Source: Chromobacterium violaceum ATCC 12472 (GTDB lineage Bacteria; Pseudomonadota; Gammaproteobacteria; Burkholderiales; Chromobacteriaceae). Taken from it: a stretch of 64,000 nucleotides of DNA. Made by a program: the position numbers and the translations under genes. The notes beneath the pieces were generated by a model. The model had not been told where the DNA came from. It made no database searches and saw only the letters and a list, made by a program, of their open reading frames with translations. The stretch's first letter is position 1. Every line of letters starts with the position of its first letter. The stretch covers positions 4,597,752-4,661,751 of the forward strand of contig NC_005085.1 of assembly GCF_000007705.1 (NCBI RefSeq), in the 5' to 3' direction. Below, piece by piece: positions 32,018-41,306 of this stretch.

Positions 32018-32938
32018 ATGAATGCCGCCAGGTACGCCGAGCACCTTGCCATCTTTGTCGAAGTCGCGCGCGGGGGGTCGTTTTCAGCGGTCGCCCGCCG
32101 CCACGGCGCGACGCCATCAACCATTACCCGAAAAATCGACATGCTGGAGGAGTTCGTCGGCACCAATCTGCTGGTTCGCTCCACCAGAGCGCTGCTGCTG
32201 ACCGAAGCGGGAGAAACACTGTTTGCCCGCGGAGTCAGCGTACTGGAAGCCTTGACCGACATCCATAACGAGGTCATCGCCCTGAGCGACAGCATGTACG
32301 GCACGCTGCGCATCAGTTGTCTGCCGACTTTCGGCAAACTGCATGTCCTGCCTTGGCTGGCCGACTTGCAACAACGCCATCCCAGCATGCGCATTGATCT
32401 CGACCTCACCGAACGTCTAACCAATCCATCGGTGGAGCGGCTGGATGCCGCCATTCGCATCGGCAAGCTCAAGGACAGTTCGCTGTTCGCCAAGCAGATC
32501 GGCACGCAACGCTGGGTGATCTGCGCCAGCCCCGACTACCTGCGCCAACGCGGCCATCCTTCCGATCTCGAAGACCTGCGCCGGCTCCGGCTCATCGACA
32601 AGTTGCACGATCCTCATTCCATGTGCTGGAGACGACTGGTGGAAAAAGGCCATATAGACCAGATTGAGGCCGCTTTCCGTTGCGACGACTTCGAAGCCAT
32701 GCGCCAAGCCGCGCTGTGCGGACTCGGCGCGGCTTTCCTGCCGGACTGGGTGATAGCCCAAGACCTGGCCGCAGGCGCGCTGATTCGATTGTTCGATGAT
32801 CCGGAAGGAAGGGAAGATGGCATTCACCTGGTGCGGGCCCTGCCCAAGATGTCGGCCAAGCTGGAGGTTTTCCACCAGGCCCTGAGCAACCATCTCGGGC
32901 AAGTCCGCATCGGCGGATGCCTGCCCGCCTCCCGTTAA
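32018..32938 (+). CDS. LysR-type transcriptional regulator
   Basis: A 306-residue DNA-binding regulator. The winged helix-turn-helix occupies about 7-65 (FVEVARGGSFSAVARRHGATPSTITRKIDMLEEFVG), with the usual LysR linker helix after it. The C-terminal effector-binding domain contains LRISCLPTFGKLHVLPWLADL and ends near EVFHQALSNHLG. Codon use is somewhat less GC-rich than in proA upstream. The gene is convergent with the thiolase/MFS operon, and the two stop codons overlap in TTAA. LysR regulators are more often divergent from their target, so the link to that operon is only plausible by proximity. Confidence 0.92.
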   Translation: MNAARYAEHLAIFVEVARGGSFSAVARRHGATPSTITRKIDMLEEFVGTNLLVRSTRALLLTEAGETLFARGVSVLEALTDIHNEVIALSDSMYGTLRISCLPTFGKLHVLPWLADLQQRHPSMRIDLDLTERLTNPSVERLDAAIRIGKLKDSSLFAKQIGTQRWVICASPDYLRQRGHPSDLEDLRRLRLIDKLHDPHSMCWRRLVEKGHIDQIEAAFRCDDFEAMRQAALCGLGAAFLPDWVIAQDLAAGALIRLFDDPEGREDGIHLVRALPKMSAKLEVFHQALSNHLGQVRIGGCLPASR

Positions 32939-34137
32939 ATCCGCTCAATCACCATAGCGATGCCCTGGCCTACGCCCACGCACATGGAACACAGCGCGTA
33001 GCGTCCCCCCGTCCGCGCCAGGTGGTACACCGCGGTGGAGACCAGCCGCGCGCCGCTGGCGCCAAGCGGATGGCCCAACGCGATGGCCCCGCCATTGGGG
33101 TTGACTCGGCTATCGTCGTCCGACAGACGCAACTCCCGCAGCACCGCCAGCGCCTGGGCAGCGAACGCTTCATTCAATTCTATGTGGTCGATCTGCTCCA
33201 GCCTCAACCCCGCCAGCGCCAAGGCCTTGTTGATCGCCGGCACCGGCCCCATTCCCATCACTCGGGGCGCTACTCCCGCTGCCGCTGCCGCCAAGATGCG
33301 GGCGCGCGGTACCAGTCCATGGCGGCGAATCCCCTCCTCGCCCGCCAACAGCAATGCGCAAGCGCCGTCATTGATGCCTGAAGCGTTTCCGGCAGTCACC
33401 GTGCCATCCGGAGTGACAACGCCTTTGAGCCGCGCCAGTTCCTCCAGCGAGGTTTGCCTCGGATGCTCGTCCTGGGCAAATATCTTGTCCTCGCCCTTCC
33501 GCTGCGGAATACGCACCTCCATCAGCTCATCGGCAAAAAAACCCCGCTCATAGGCCGCTGCGGTCCGTTGCTGGCTCAACAAGGCGAACGCATCTTGGTC
33601 GGACCGTGACACGCCGAACTCCTTCGCCACGTTTTCCGCGGTTTCCGGCATGGTATCCACGCCATACAGGGTCTTCATTCTCGGATTGACGAAACGCCAA
33701 CCCATGGTGGTGTCCTCCATCTTCAGAGAGCGCGAGAACACGCTGTCCGCTTTGCCCACCACGTAAGGTGCCCTGCTCATGCTTTCCACCCCGCCGGCGA
33801 CAAGCAGCTCCGCTTCGCCGCTTTTCAACGCCCGCGCCGACATCGCCAGCGCATCCAGGCTGGAACCGCACAAGCGGTTGACCGTAGTGCCCGGCACGGC
33901 TGCCGGCAACCCCGCCAGCAGCGCCGCCATGCGCGCCACGTTCCGATTGTCCTCTCCGGCCTGGTTGGCGCATCCATAGATCACATCGTCGATCGAAGCC
34001 GCGCCCAATTGCGGGTTCCTCGCCAGCAAGGCCTGGATGGGCAGCGCCGCCAGCTCGTCGCCGCGAATGGAAGACAGAGAACCGCCGTAACGACCAAAGG
34101 GGGTACGCACGGCATCGCAGATATAAGCATTTTTCAT
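32935..34137 (-). CDS. Thiolase (3-oxoadipyl-CoA / acetyl-CoA acyltransferase family)
   Basis: A thiolase of 400 residues. The acyl-accepting Cys90 lies in TVNRLCGSSLDALAMSA. The C-terminal catalytic segments are NEAFAAQALAVLREL, NPNGGAIALGHPLGASGARL and CSMCVGVGQG. The N-terminus (ICDAVRTPFGRYGGSLSSIRGDELAALP) and CANQAGEDNRNVARMAALLAG closely resemble PcaF/PaaJ 3-oxoadipyl-CoA thiolases. No other beta-ketoadipate or phenylacetate genes are nearby, so the physiological substrate is unclear. Its ATG overlaps the stop of the upstream MFS gene, so the two are translationally coupled. A role in making or degrading an acyl-CoA that relates to the exported compound is a guess. Confidence 0.88.
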   Translation of the reverse strand: MKNAYICDAVRTPFGRYGGSLSSIRGDELAALPIQALLARNPQLGAASIDDVIYGCANQAGEDNRNVARMAALLAGLPAAVPGTTVNRLCGSSLDALAMSARALKSGEAELLVAGGVESMSRAPYVVGKADSVFSRSLKMEDTTMGWRFVNPRMKTLYGVDTMPETAENVAKEFGVSRSDQDAFALLSQQRTAAAYERGFFADELMEVRIPQRKGEDKIFAQDEHPRQTSLEELARLKGVVTPDGTVTAGNASGINDGACALLLAGEEGIRRHGLVPRARILAAAAAGVAPRVMGMGPVPAINKALALAGLRLEQIDHIELNEAFAAQALAVLRELRLSDDDSRVNPNGGAIALGHPLGASGARLVSTAVYHLARTGGRYALCSMCVGVGQGIAMVIERI

Positions 34138-35306
34138 GAAACTCTCCAGATCAGGCGCAGCGCCACGATGGCATTCGCATTTAAAACAATCACGACGGTC
34201 GACGCAGCCAAGCCCAACGCCGCGATGCCGCTCCATCCGTACTCTCCGGCCAGCGCGGCCCCGGCTCGGGTGCCGAGGGCGCCGCCCAGGAAATAGCACG
34301 CCATGAACACCGTGTTCAGACGGCTGCGCGCGCTGTCGGACAAGGACAAGGCGCGCAATTGATTGCCCACCAAGCCGGCGCGGCCGCCCAAGTCCAGAAT
34401 GACGATTCCCAACAACAGCGCCGGCAACAGGGATGCGCTGCTGCCAATCAGGGCAAAGGCGCAGGCGGCGGCTATCGCGCCCAGCAACACAACCGCTCGC
34501 GCGCCCAGGCGGTCCGCCAGCCGGCCAATGAACGGGGACGCGAAAATGCCGGCGATGCCGACCAAGCCGAACAAACCGACGGCATCGCTATGAAAGCGAT
34601 AGGGCGGGCGGGACAGCAGATAAGCCAACGCGCCCCATAACGCGCTGAAGGCGCCAAACATCAAAGCGCCGCACAGACAGGCAAGCCGCAGTTCCCGCTC
34701 CGTCGCCAACAGCTGTCCCAGGGAGCGCAGCAATTGGCCATAGGATGAACGCGCCAATCCGCCGCTCGCCGGCAAAGTCGCCGCCACCACCGCGATCAAA
34801 CCGATATCGATGCCTGCGGCAAGGGCATACATCGTTCGCCAGCCGGCATAGCCGCCCACCAAGCCGGATAGCGTTCTGGCCAGCAAAATACCGGCCAGCA
34901 AGCCGCTCATCACCGTGCCGACCGCGCGGCCTCGCTGCTCGGGAGACATCATCAAAGATACGGCCGGTATGATGATTTGCGCGCCGACTGACGTCATGCC
35001 GATGACGACATGAGCGGCGATCAGCATGGGCAAACTGGAGGAGGACGCCGCCCAGATTGAACCGGCCGCATTGACGCACAGCAGCGAAATCATCAATTTG
35101 CGACGGCTAACCCAGTCCCCCAGGGGCACAAACAACACCAGTCCCACCGCATAGGCCAACTGCACGGTCATCGCGATGGAGCTGGCTTGGCCGACATCGG
35201 CCCCGAACGTCTGCGCGAACAACACCAGCAAGGGCTGGTTGTAATAGATGTTGGCGACAGAGAACGCGCAGATTCCGGCGAATAGAAACAATGTCCGCGA
35301 ACGCAT
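34134..35306 (-). CDS. MFS transporter (drug/metabolite exporter)
   Basis: A 12-helix major facilitator of 390 residues. The first helix is SRTLFLFAGICAFSVANIYYNQ. The loop 2-3 motif appears as PLGDWVSRRKLM and its second-half counterpart as GRLADRLGARAVV. It resembles the arabinose-efflux/DHA1-like group, with SVANIYYNQPLL typical of YgaY/YnfM-like members. The ATG at 35306 has GGAG upstream; a GTG two codons earlier is possible. It is coupled to the thiolase by a four-base overlap. Likely direction is export; substrate unknown. Confidence 0.88.
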   Translation of the reverse strand: MRSRTLFLFAGICAFSVANIYYNQPLLVLFAQTFGADVGQASSIAMTVQLAYAVGLVLFVPLGDWVSRRKLMISLLCVNAAGSIWAASSSSLPMLIAAHVVIGMTSVGAQIIIPAVSLMMSPEQRGRAVGTVMSGLLAGILLARTLSGLVGGYAGWRTMYALAAGIDIGLIAVVAATLPASGGLARSSYGQLLRSLGQLLATERELRLACLCGALMFGAFSALWGALAYLLSRPPYRFHSDAVGLFGLVGIAGIFASPFIGRLADRLGARAVVLLGAIAAACAFALIGSSASLLPALLLGIVILDLGGRAGLVGNQLRALSLSDSARSRLNTVFMACYFLGGALGTRAGAALAGEYGWSGIAALGLAASTVVIVLNANAIVALRLIWRVS

Positions 35307-35375
35307 GAACACTCCGGTTAATTTGACATGGTGAAACCGGGCATGCTCGCATGCCCGTGCCGATTAATCCGGCAA

Positions 35376-36554
35376 TCAAGTCATTGCGATTTCGGCCCAC
35401 TTCTGGAGCGGGACCGAATCCGATGCCTGGGACGGCAAGGGCAAGAACGCTTGCAACTGCAAATAGCACAGATATCGGTCCAGCAGCTCGAACTTCAGTT
35501 TCGGAGGATAAACATCGTGGGACTGGGCCGCCTCCTCGATCTTCTCCGTGCGGAATTTCTGGATTTCTCGTCCAAAGCGCAGGATCTTTTCATGCGCGCC
35601 CTCAGTGCCATACAAGGGGAAGAAACGATACAGCGCGTTGTTTTCTCCATCCGCCAACAGTTTCTTCTGCCATTCGTAGAATTCAAGCGTCTGAATCCGG
35701 TAACCACGGTTATTCAACCACGCGACGATCTCCTGCCAGGAAATCAATTCCGTGTAATTGAACAGGTTAACGACATGGCCGCCCTCGGTCATATAGCGGG
35801 GCAAATTCATAATCTGGGCGGTAAAGTCAACCGGTGTGAAATTGATCAGTCGCTTCAGTTCCGGCGCATAGCCCAGCTGAACACAACTCTTGATGAACAG
35901 CATGAACTGGTTGTCGCTGAACAGTGCCGCTCCGGTCTGGCTGTGGCCGGAAATATAACCTAGGCGGAATATATTCCCCTTTCCTCCAGAGCGGTGGAAA
36001 TCACCGACAAGCTTTTCGGCCTCCCACTTGGATAACAGATAGCCCATATCGGAGTTGAGGCGCTCCTCTTCCGGAAAGTCTTCGACATACTTTCCATCCG
36101 CGTCAACTCGGACAGCCGATCCCAGCGTCGAAACAAAATTCACCACCTTGCTTCGGCCCGTCCGCGCCATTTCCAGCAGGTCGGCGACACTATCCACATT
36201 CGCGCCCTTCAAAACATCATACGGACGGATGTGATTGACGCGAGCGGCGATGTGATGAATCACATCCACGTTTTCGCATAACTCTTGATAATCTTCGACG
36301 GACAAGCCCAGATTTTTCTGCGTGATGTCCCCATCGATCATTTTGATTTTGTCTATCTCCGCCAAGTCAGCATTGGCATAGATGGAAAATTTCTTAAAGG
36401 CATCCAGTATGCGCTGCCTGGGCTTGGACCAGTCAATTTTTCGGCACGCCACATAGACAGTTCCGACATCGCTAGAACTAACCAGTTCATTCAACAAATG
36501 GGCACCAATGAATCCGGTCGAACCTGTCAGCAATACATTTTTCTTTTCGCTCAT
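35376..36554 (-). CDS. Stand-alone thioester-reductase-like SDR enzyme
   Basis: An extended short-chain dehydrogenase of 392 residues that resembles the terminal thioester-reductase domains of peptide synthetases and carboxylate reductases. The NAD(P)-binding motif LLTGSTGFIGAHLL is at 8-21, HIAARVNHIRPYDVLKGANV corresponds to the family middle region, and catalytic Ser142, Tyr172 and Lys176 lie in NFVSTLGSA and GYLLSKWEAEKL. There is no carrier or adenylation domain attached. The gene is less GC-rich than housekeeping neighbours. Start is uncertain: ATG 36554 or ATG 36572, neither with a good ribosome site. It lies 69 bases upstream of the MFS gene on the same strand, so the three genes may form one operon for a small molecule. 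Confidence 0.82.
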   Translation of the reverse strand: MSEKKNVLLTGSTGFIGAHLLNELVSSSDVGTVYVACRKIDWSKPRQRILDAFKKFSIYANADLAEIDKIKMIDGDITQKNLGLSVEDYQELCENVDVIHHIAARVNHIRPYDVLKGANVDSVADLLEMARTGRSKVVNFVSTLGSAVRVDADGKYVEDFPEEERLNSDMGYLLSKWEAEKLVGDFHRSGGKGNIFRLGYISGHSQTGAALFSDNQFMLFIKSCVQLGYAPELKRLINFTPVDFTAQIMNLPRYMTEGGHVVNLFNYTELISWQEIVAWLNNRGYRIQTLEFYEWQKKLLADGENNALYRFFPLYGTEGAHEKILRFGREIQKFRTEKIEEAAQSHDVYPPKLKFELLDRYLCYLQLQAFLPLPSQASDSVPLQKWAEIAMT

Positions 36555-36748
36555 GACCACACCATCATTCATACATGTTGGAAACTGAATTGTATTAACG
36601 GTGATTTACATTTAGAAGCCAGTCTAAATCCGAAACAGTTTTGCCAATTTCGCAAAGATATCCCGCATCGATTGATGCAATCCCACGCGGCTCCACACGC
36701 ATCGTCTTTCGGGTCATAATCATGGTTTGTACTTACTAAAACATCGCC

Positions 36749-37225
36749 ATGAAGCTCCTGACCCAATCGGATCTCGCAGATCTGTCCGCCCAGGCCGCCT
36801 GTGCGCCGCGCCTGCGCGCCCACCACAACATCCACGCCGAACTGGGTGACGCCATTCAGCGCCTGGCCATCGCGATGGAGCCGGATACCTACGTCCGCCC
36901 GCACCGTCATCCCGGCAGTCCCGAGCTGTTGATCATGCTGTCCGGCGCGCTGGACTGGATCGAGTTCGACGCCGCCGGCGAAACCGTCGTCGCCCGCCAC
37001 CGGCTGAGCGAAGACGGCGCGCGCGTGTTCGAGATGCCGGCCGGCACCTGGCACTCGGTGGTGTCGCTGGAACCGGGCAGCGTGGTATTCGAGATCAAGC
37101 GCGGCCCCTACCTGCCGCTGCCGGCCGCCGATCAGGCCGCCTGGGCGCCGGCCGAAGGCGACGCCCGCGTCGCCGACATGCTGGCCTTCCTGCGCCGCTG
37201 CCAGCCCGGCGACCGCTTCGCGTAA
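36749..37225 (+). CDS. WbuC family cupin metalloprotein
   Basis: A 158-residue cupin. Cupin motif 1 reads YVRPHRHPGSPELLIMLSGALDW with metal-binding His residues; motif 2 is EMPAGTWHSVVSLEPGSVVFEI. The N-terminal LRAHHNIHAELGDAIQRLAIAMEPDT resembles the WbuC family, which is often found in O-antigen loci but also elsewhere. No polysaccharide genes flank it here. Enzymatic activity is unknown. It stands alone, divergent from the thioester-reductase-like gene. Confidence 0.85.
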   Translation: MKLLTQSDLADLSAQAACAPRLRAHHNIHAELGDAIQRLAIAMEPDTYVRPHRHPGSPELLIMLSGALDWIEFDAAGETVVARHRLSEDGARVFEMPAGTWHSVVSLEPGSVVFEIKRGPYLPLPAADQAAWAPAEGDARVADMLAFLRRCQPGDRFA

Positions 37226-37319
37226 CATCGCTTAACATCTTGCCGCCGCGGCCGCCGGAACCCGCGGCGGCCCGCGGCGCACCAAAAAGGCATTGTTTCA
37301 CCAACCGATGCCTAAGCCG

Positions 37320-37676
37320 ATGTCCCTACTCCGCGCCGTTCTCCCCCTCGCCATCTCCTTGTCCCTGCTGGCCTGCGCCACGCCGCTGCGCGCCGCGCCC
37401 GCGCTCAGCCTGAACAGCCCCCGTCCGCCGCAGCAGGTGGCCGACTGCCTGCAGCAAGGCCTGCAGAAGCTGCACATCCCCGACGATTTCGTCGAACGCC
37501 GCGAAGAAAGCGACGGCAGCCGCAGCCTGGCGCTGCGCAATCCGGTCAGCGACGCCTCCGGCACCCGGGTGGACATCCTGCCGCGAGGCGAAGGCAGCCG
37601 GCTGGAAGTCCGGTTGAACGGCATGCCCTTGAGTCCCGCCTGGAAGAAGCAGATCCACGGCTGCACCCGCAAATGA
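37320..37676 (+). CDS. Small exported protein, possible lipoprotein
   Basis: A 118-residue protein with an N-terminal signal (MSLLRAVLPLAISLSLLACA). The LLAC could be a lipobox, or cleavage could occur after RAA near residue 24. The mature part is small and polar, with two Cys at the ends (VADCLQQGLQKL and IHGCTRK). No family recognised. ATG 37308 (MPKPMSLL) is an alternative start. The DnaA-box cluster begins immediately after its stop. Confidence 0.65.
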   Translation: MSLLRAVLPLAISLSLLACATPLRAAPALSLNSPRPPQQVADCLQQGLQKLHIPDDFVERREESDGSRSLALRNPVSDASGTRVDILPRGEGSRLEVRLNGMPLSPAWKKQIHGCTRK

Positions 37677-37677
37677 C

Positions 37678-37848
37678 TGTGGATAAATCTGAAATTGCGC
37701 GAATGACTGTGGGCAAACTGAATATCCCGGGATAAGACTGTGGACAACTTGCCGAAAAACGCCTTTTCCTTTTCCGCCGTGTGGGTAAAGGATTTCATCC
37801 ACAAGCGCCTGTGCACAATGTGGACAATTTCTAATAAGCTGTGAATAA
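37678..37848. promoter_or_regulatory. Cluster of eight DnaA-box-like sites
   Basis: Within 171 intergenic bases there are eight 9-mers matching or nearly matching the DnaA box (TTATNCACA or its complement TGTGNATAA). Plus-orientation sites are TGTGGATAA at 37678 (perfect), TGTGGGCAA at 37708, TGTGGACAA at 37739, TGTGGGTAA at 37780, TGTGCACAA at 37810, TGTGGACAA at 37819 and TGTGAATAA at 37840 (perfect). TCATCCACA at 37795 is on the opposite strand. Of the six imperfect sites, all but 37708 (two mismatches) differ by one base. The first three are spaced 30 and 31 bases apart and the pair 37819/37840 is 21 apart, close to whole helical turns. No dnaA, dnaN or gyrB is in the window. This could be a DnaA-titrating or reactivating locus, a replication origin, or a DnaA-regulated promoter for the DUF2252 gene. 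Confidence 0.7.
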
Positions 37849-37942
37849 ACGTCGCGGGCCCGCACCTCGCCGAATGCTGTCGAATGCCCATCGCGCGCGC
37901 ACGCGGTTACACTGACGGCATACGCTCCCCACGGATACGCCG

Positions 37943-39337
37943 ATGACCACCGCCTCCCATCCGAAGTACGACCAGCATTACGCCGACGGCAAGGCCCGCC
38001 GCCGCGCCTGCCCCCGCTCCAGCCAGGCCGAACTCCACCTGGCACCGGATCGGGACGTGGTGGCGCTGGTGGAGTCCACCTCCCAAGGCCGGGTGCCGGC
38101 GCTGGCGCCGCTGCGCTACGCGCGCATGCACGCGTCGCCGTTCGCCTTCTTCCGCGGCATGGCGATGATCCAGGCCGCCGACCTCGCCGCCGGGCCGGAC
38201 AGCGGGCTCAAGATGCAGATCTGCGGCGACGCCCACCTGATGAACTTCGGCTTTTTCGCGTCGCCGGAGCGGCAACTGGTGTTCGACATCAACGATTTCG
38301 ACGAAACCCATCCCGGTCCCTGGGAATGGGACATCAAGCGGCTGGCGGTCAGCCTGGTGCTGGCCGGCCGCAGCCGCGGCTTCGACGCGCCGGCCGCGCG
38401 CGAAATCGTGCTGCGCCTGGCCGGCACCTACCGCCGCCGCATCCGCGCCTTCTCGCAGATGAGCCAATTGGACTTGTGGTACTGCCGCGTCGGCTTCGAG
38501 CAGTTGTTGTCCCAGGCCACCGACGAAGGCATGCGCCAGCAGCTGAACAAAGTGGCCGGCAAGGCGCGCAATCAGACCCAGGAGCGGCTGCTGCCCAAGA
38601 TGGCCGACCTGGAGGGCGGCGGCCTGCGGCTGCGCGACAACCCGCCGGTGATCTTCCACCTGGACGACCACAACAGCCCGCTCGCCGCCTGCGACGACTG
38701 GCTGGGCGAGGACAGCCGCGCCAAGATCCAGCGCATGCTGGACAGCTACATCGACACGCTGAAGGAAGACCGGCGCGAGCTGCTGCAGCGCTTCCGGCTG
38801 GTGGACGCGGCGTTCAAGGTGGTGGGGGTCGGCAGCGTCGGCACCCGCTGCCTGGCGCTGCTGCTGCAGGACGACTACGACCAGCCGCTGTTCCTGCAAC
38901 TGAAAGAGGCGCGGCCGTCGGTGCTGGAGTCCTTCACCCAGCCATGCGTGCACGGCAACCAGGGCAAGCGCGTGGTGTTCGGCCAGCGCCTGATGCAGGC
39001 CACCAGCGACCTGTTCCTGGGCTGGACCCAGGGCGCGGACGGCCGCCACTTCTACATGCGCCAGCTGCGCGACATGAAGGCCGCCCCGGCGCTGGAGGCC
39101 TTCGCCACCGCCGAAGAGCTGGCCAGCTACGGCCAGGCCTGCGGCTGGACGCTGGCGCGCGCCCACGCCAAGTCCGGCGGCTGCGCGGCCGAGATCGCAG
39201 GCTACCTGGGCGATTCCGACAAGTTCGACCAGATGCTGGCCGACTACGCCCAGGCCTACGCCGACCAGGTGGAAGCCGACTACCGGCTGTTCGACGCGGC
39301 GGTGCGCGGCGGACGCCTGCCAGCCGCCGCGGCATGA
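37943..39337 (+). CDS. DUF2252 family protein
   Basis: A 464-residue protein of the DUF2252 family, predicted to have a protein-kinase-like fold. Typical segments are YARMHASPFAFFRGMAMIQAADL, MQICGDAHLMNFGFFASPERQLVFDINDFDET, WEWDIKRLAVSLVLAGR near the start, and QLRDMKAAP and GWTLARAHAKSG near the end. The GDAHLMNFG / DINDFDE pair resembles the catalytic and metal-binding loops of aminoglycoside-phosphotransferase-like folds. Function is not established. It sits just downstream of the DnaA-box cluster. Confidence 0.88.
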   Translation: MTTASHPKYDQHYADGKARRRACPRSSQAELHLAPDRDVVALVESTSQGRVPALAPLRYARMHASPFAFFRGMAMIQAADLAAGPDSGLKMQICGDAHLMNFGFFASPERQLVFDINDFDETHPGPWEWDIKRLAVSLVLAGRSRGFDAPAAREIVLRLAGTYRRRIRAFSQMSQLDLWYCRVGFEQLLSQATDEGMRQQLNKVAGKARNQTQERLLPKMADLEGGGLRLRDNPPVIFHLDDHNSPLAACDDWLGEDSRAKIQRMLDSYIDTLKEDRRELLQRFRLVDAAFKVVGVGSVGTRCLALLLQDDYDQPLFLQLKEARPSVLESFTQPCVHGNQGKRVVFGQRLMQATSDLFLGWTQGADGRHFYMRQLRDMKAAPALEAFATAEELASYGQACGWTLARAHAKSGGCAAEIAGYLGDSDKFDQMLADYAQAYADQVEADYRLFDAAVRGGRLPAAAA

Positions 39338-39492
39338 CGTCCGGGTTAGGGAAAATTGCGATGTTGATATTTGCGTCCTGAACTAGACTGTAACAACAGA
39401 AACGCATAATCAGCCGGCGCCGGACCGCTCCCGCGGAACCGCGCCGCCGCCGCGCATGCGGCGGTTTGTTCCCCTACCCCAGAGTGTCGAAA

Positions 39493-41103
39493 ATGCAGCT
39501 GAATACTCGCCTGATCATCATCATCGCCGCCAGCCTGCTGGCGCTGCTCGGCCTGTCCACCACCGCGCTGCTTTCCACCCGCGCCACCCTGCACCAGGAA
39601 AAGCGCGACCAGATCGTCCACCTGCTGAAAATGGCGGAAAACAGCCTCACGCACTTCCAGCAGCTGGAAGCCAAGGGCATGCCGCGCGCCGAGGCGCAGA
39701 AGCAGGCGATCGCCGCGCTCTCCGCGCTGAAGGTGGACGACATCTACTTCTTCGGCCGCAACCGCGAGCACCGCGTGCTGTTCCACCCCAGCAAGGACCG
39801 CGTCGGCAAGCTGGACATGGGCAGCAAGCTGCCCGATGGCCGCAGCACGGTGGAAGCCTACGACGACGCGATGAAGGACGCCCACTACGGCGTGCTGGTG
39901 ATCCAGACCAAGCGCAAGGGCAGCGGCGACCAGGAGTTTCCCAAGCTGAACGGCGTGTTCCGCTTCGAACCGTGGGACTGGACCATAGGCACCGGCATCT
40001 TCATCGACGACATCGACCAGCTGTTCTGGAGCGAGGCGCGCACATTGATGGCGGTCGCCGCGATCTGCGTGGTGGTGCTGGGCGCGCTGGTGGGCTGGAT
40101 GTCGCGCTCGATACTGCAGTCGCTGGGCGGCGAGCCGCGCTACGCCGCCAACGTGGTCAAGGCCATCGCCGACGGCGACCTCAGCCTGGAAATCCAGGTC
40201 AAGGGCGGGCCGGACAGCCTGCTGGGCGCGATGAACGACATGCGCGGCAAGCTGCGGCAGATGATAGACGAAATCGGCCGCGCCACGTCCAGCATCAACC
40301 ACTCCTGCCACCAGCTCTCCAGCGACATGGACAAGGTGCATGAGGTGTCCGGCATCGCCAGCTCGTCCACCACCTCGGCCGCCGCCGCCATCGAGCAGCT
40401 GTCGGTCAGCATCGACCACGTCAGCGCCAGCACCCGCGACACCGAGACCGGCGCGCGCGACACCGCCGAGCTGGCGCGCCACGGCAAGAACCTGGCCGGC
40501 GACGCCGCCAACGGCATCCGCCAGATCGCAGACCAGATCCACGGCGCCAGCGACATGGTAGGCCAGCTGGCCGAGCGCAGCCGCAGCATCAGCAGCATCG
40601 CCGAAACCATACGCGACATCGCCAACCAGACCAATCTGCTGGCGCTGAACGCCGCGATCGAGGCCGCCCGCGCCGGCGAGATGGGCCGCGGCTTCGCGGT
40701 GGTGGCCGACGAGGTGCGCAAGCTGGCCGAACGCACCGCCAGCGCCACCGACGAGATCAGCAACATCGTGCAGGCGGTGATCAACGAGACCGGCAACGTC
40801 TCCGGCCGCATGGACGAAATCCGCCCCGCGGTGCAGGCCGGCGTCGAGCAGGTGCACCAGGCGGCGGAAACGCTGGAATCCATCAGCCAGCAGGCGACCA
40901 CCGCGCTCGAACACGTGCACAACGTGGTGGTGGCGATGGGCGAGCAAAGCCAGGCCGGCACCAATATCGCCGGCAACGTCGAGCAGGTGGCCGGCGTGGT
41001 CGAGGAAACCCAGAACTCGGTCAGCCACGCGGTGGAGGCGGTGCGCGCCATCGACCAGCAGGCGTCCAATCTGCACCAGACGGTCAGCCGCTTCCGGCTC
41101 TGA
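39493..41103 (+). CDS. Methyl-accepting chemotaxis protein with Cache sensor
   Basis: A membrane chemoreceptor of 536 residues. TM1 is about 5-27 ([19 protein letters not shown]). The periplasmic domain of ~150 residues looks like a single-Cache_2 domain ([41 protein letters not shown]). TM2 is about 188-208 ([19 protein letters not shown]), then HAMP. The signalling hairpin reads [41 protein letters not shown]. There is no C-terminal pentapeptide for CheR binding. The ligand is unknown; many such domains sense small carboxylates. Confidence 0.94.
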   Translation: MQLNTRLIIIIAASLLALLGLSTTALLSTRATLHQEKRDQIVHLLKMAENSLTHFQQLEAKGMPRAEAQKQAIAALSALKVDDIYFFGRNREHRVLFHPSKDRVGKLDMGSKLPDGRSTVEAYDDAMKDAHYGVLVIQTKRKGSGDQEFPKLNGVFRFEPWDWTIGTGIFIDDIDQLFWSEARTLMAVAAICVVVLGALVGWMSRSILQSLGGEPRYAANVVKAIADGDLSLEIQVKGGPDSLLGAMNDMRGKLRQMIDEIGRATSSINHSCHQLSSDMDKVHEVSGIASSSTTSAAAAIEQLSVSIDHVSASTRDTETGARDTAELARHGKNLAGDAANGIRQIADQIHGASDMVGQLAERSRSISSIAETIRDIANQTNLLALNAAIEAARAGEMGRGFAVVADEVRKLAERTASATDEISNIVQAVINETGNVSGRMDEIRPAVQAGVEQVHQAAETLESISQQATTALEHVHNVVVAMGEQSQAGTNIAGNVEQVAGVVEETQNSVSHAVEAVRAIDQQASNLHQTVSRFRL

Positions 41104-41128
41104 GCGTCCGTCCGGCATTTTCCGGCAA

Positions 41129-41153
41129 GCGGCCGTTTCCCGAAAACGGCCGC
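41129..41153. terminator. Hairpin after chemoreceptor gene, possible terminator
   Basis: A perfect 10-base stem GCGGCCGTTT / AAACGGCCGC with a five-base loop, 25 bases after the chemoreceptor stop. There is no T tract after it, so factor-independent termination is uncertain. Confidence 0.4.
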
Positions 41154-41306
41154 GAGGCGCTCGCAACAAGGACACAGGCCAGCTCCACGCACGCCGCACT
41201 TGCCGCCGCCGTTGCGGCTGGCATAATGGCAACGGGCACATGCTCCATGACAGCAAAAAAAACACCGAGGACGGACAGGAATCCCGCAAGCTCAGTGGAG
41301 AAACGT

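Noticed and set aside
37678-37848. Calling the DnaA-box cluster oriC outright
   Set aside because: No adjacent dnaA/dnaN/gyrB and no long AT-rich unwinding element was seen, so only a regulatory-site call is justified without GC-skew data.
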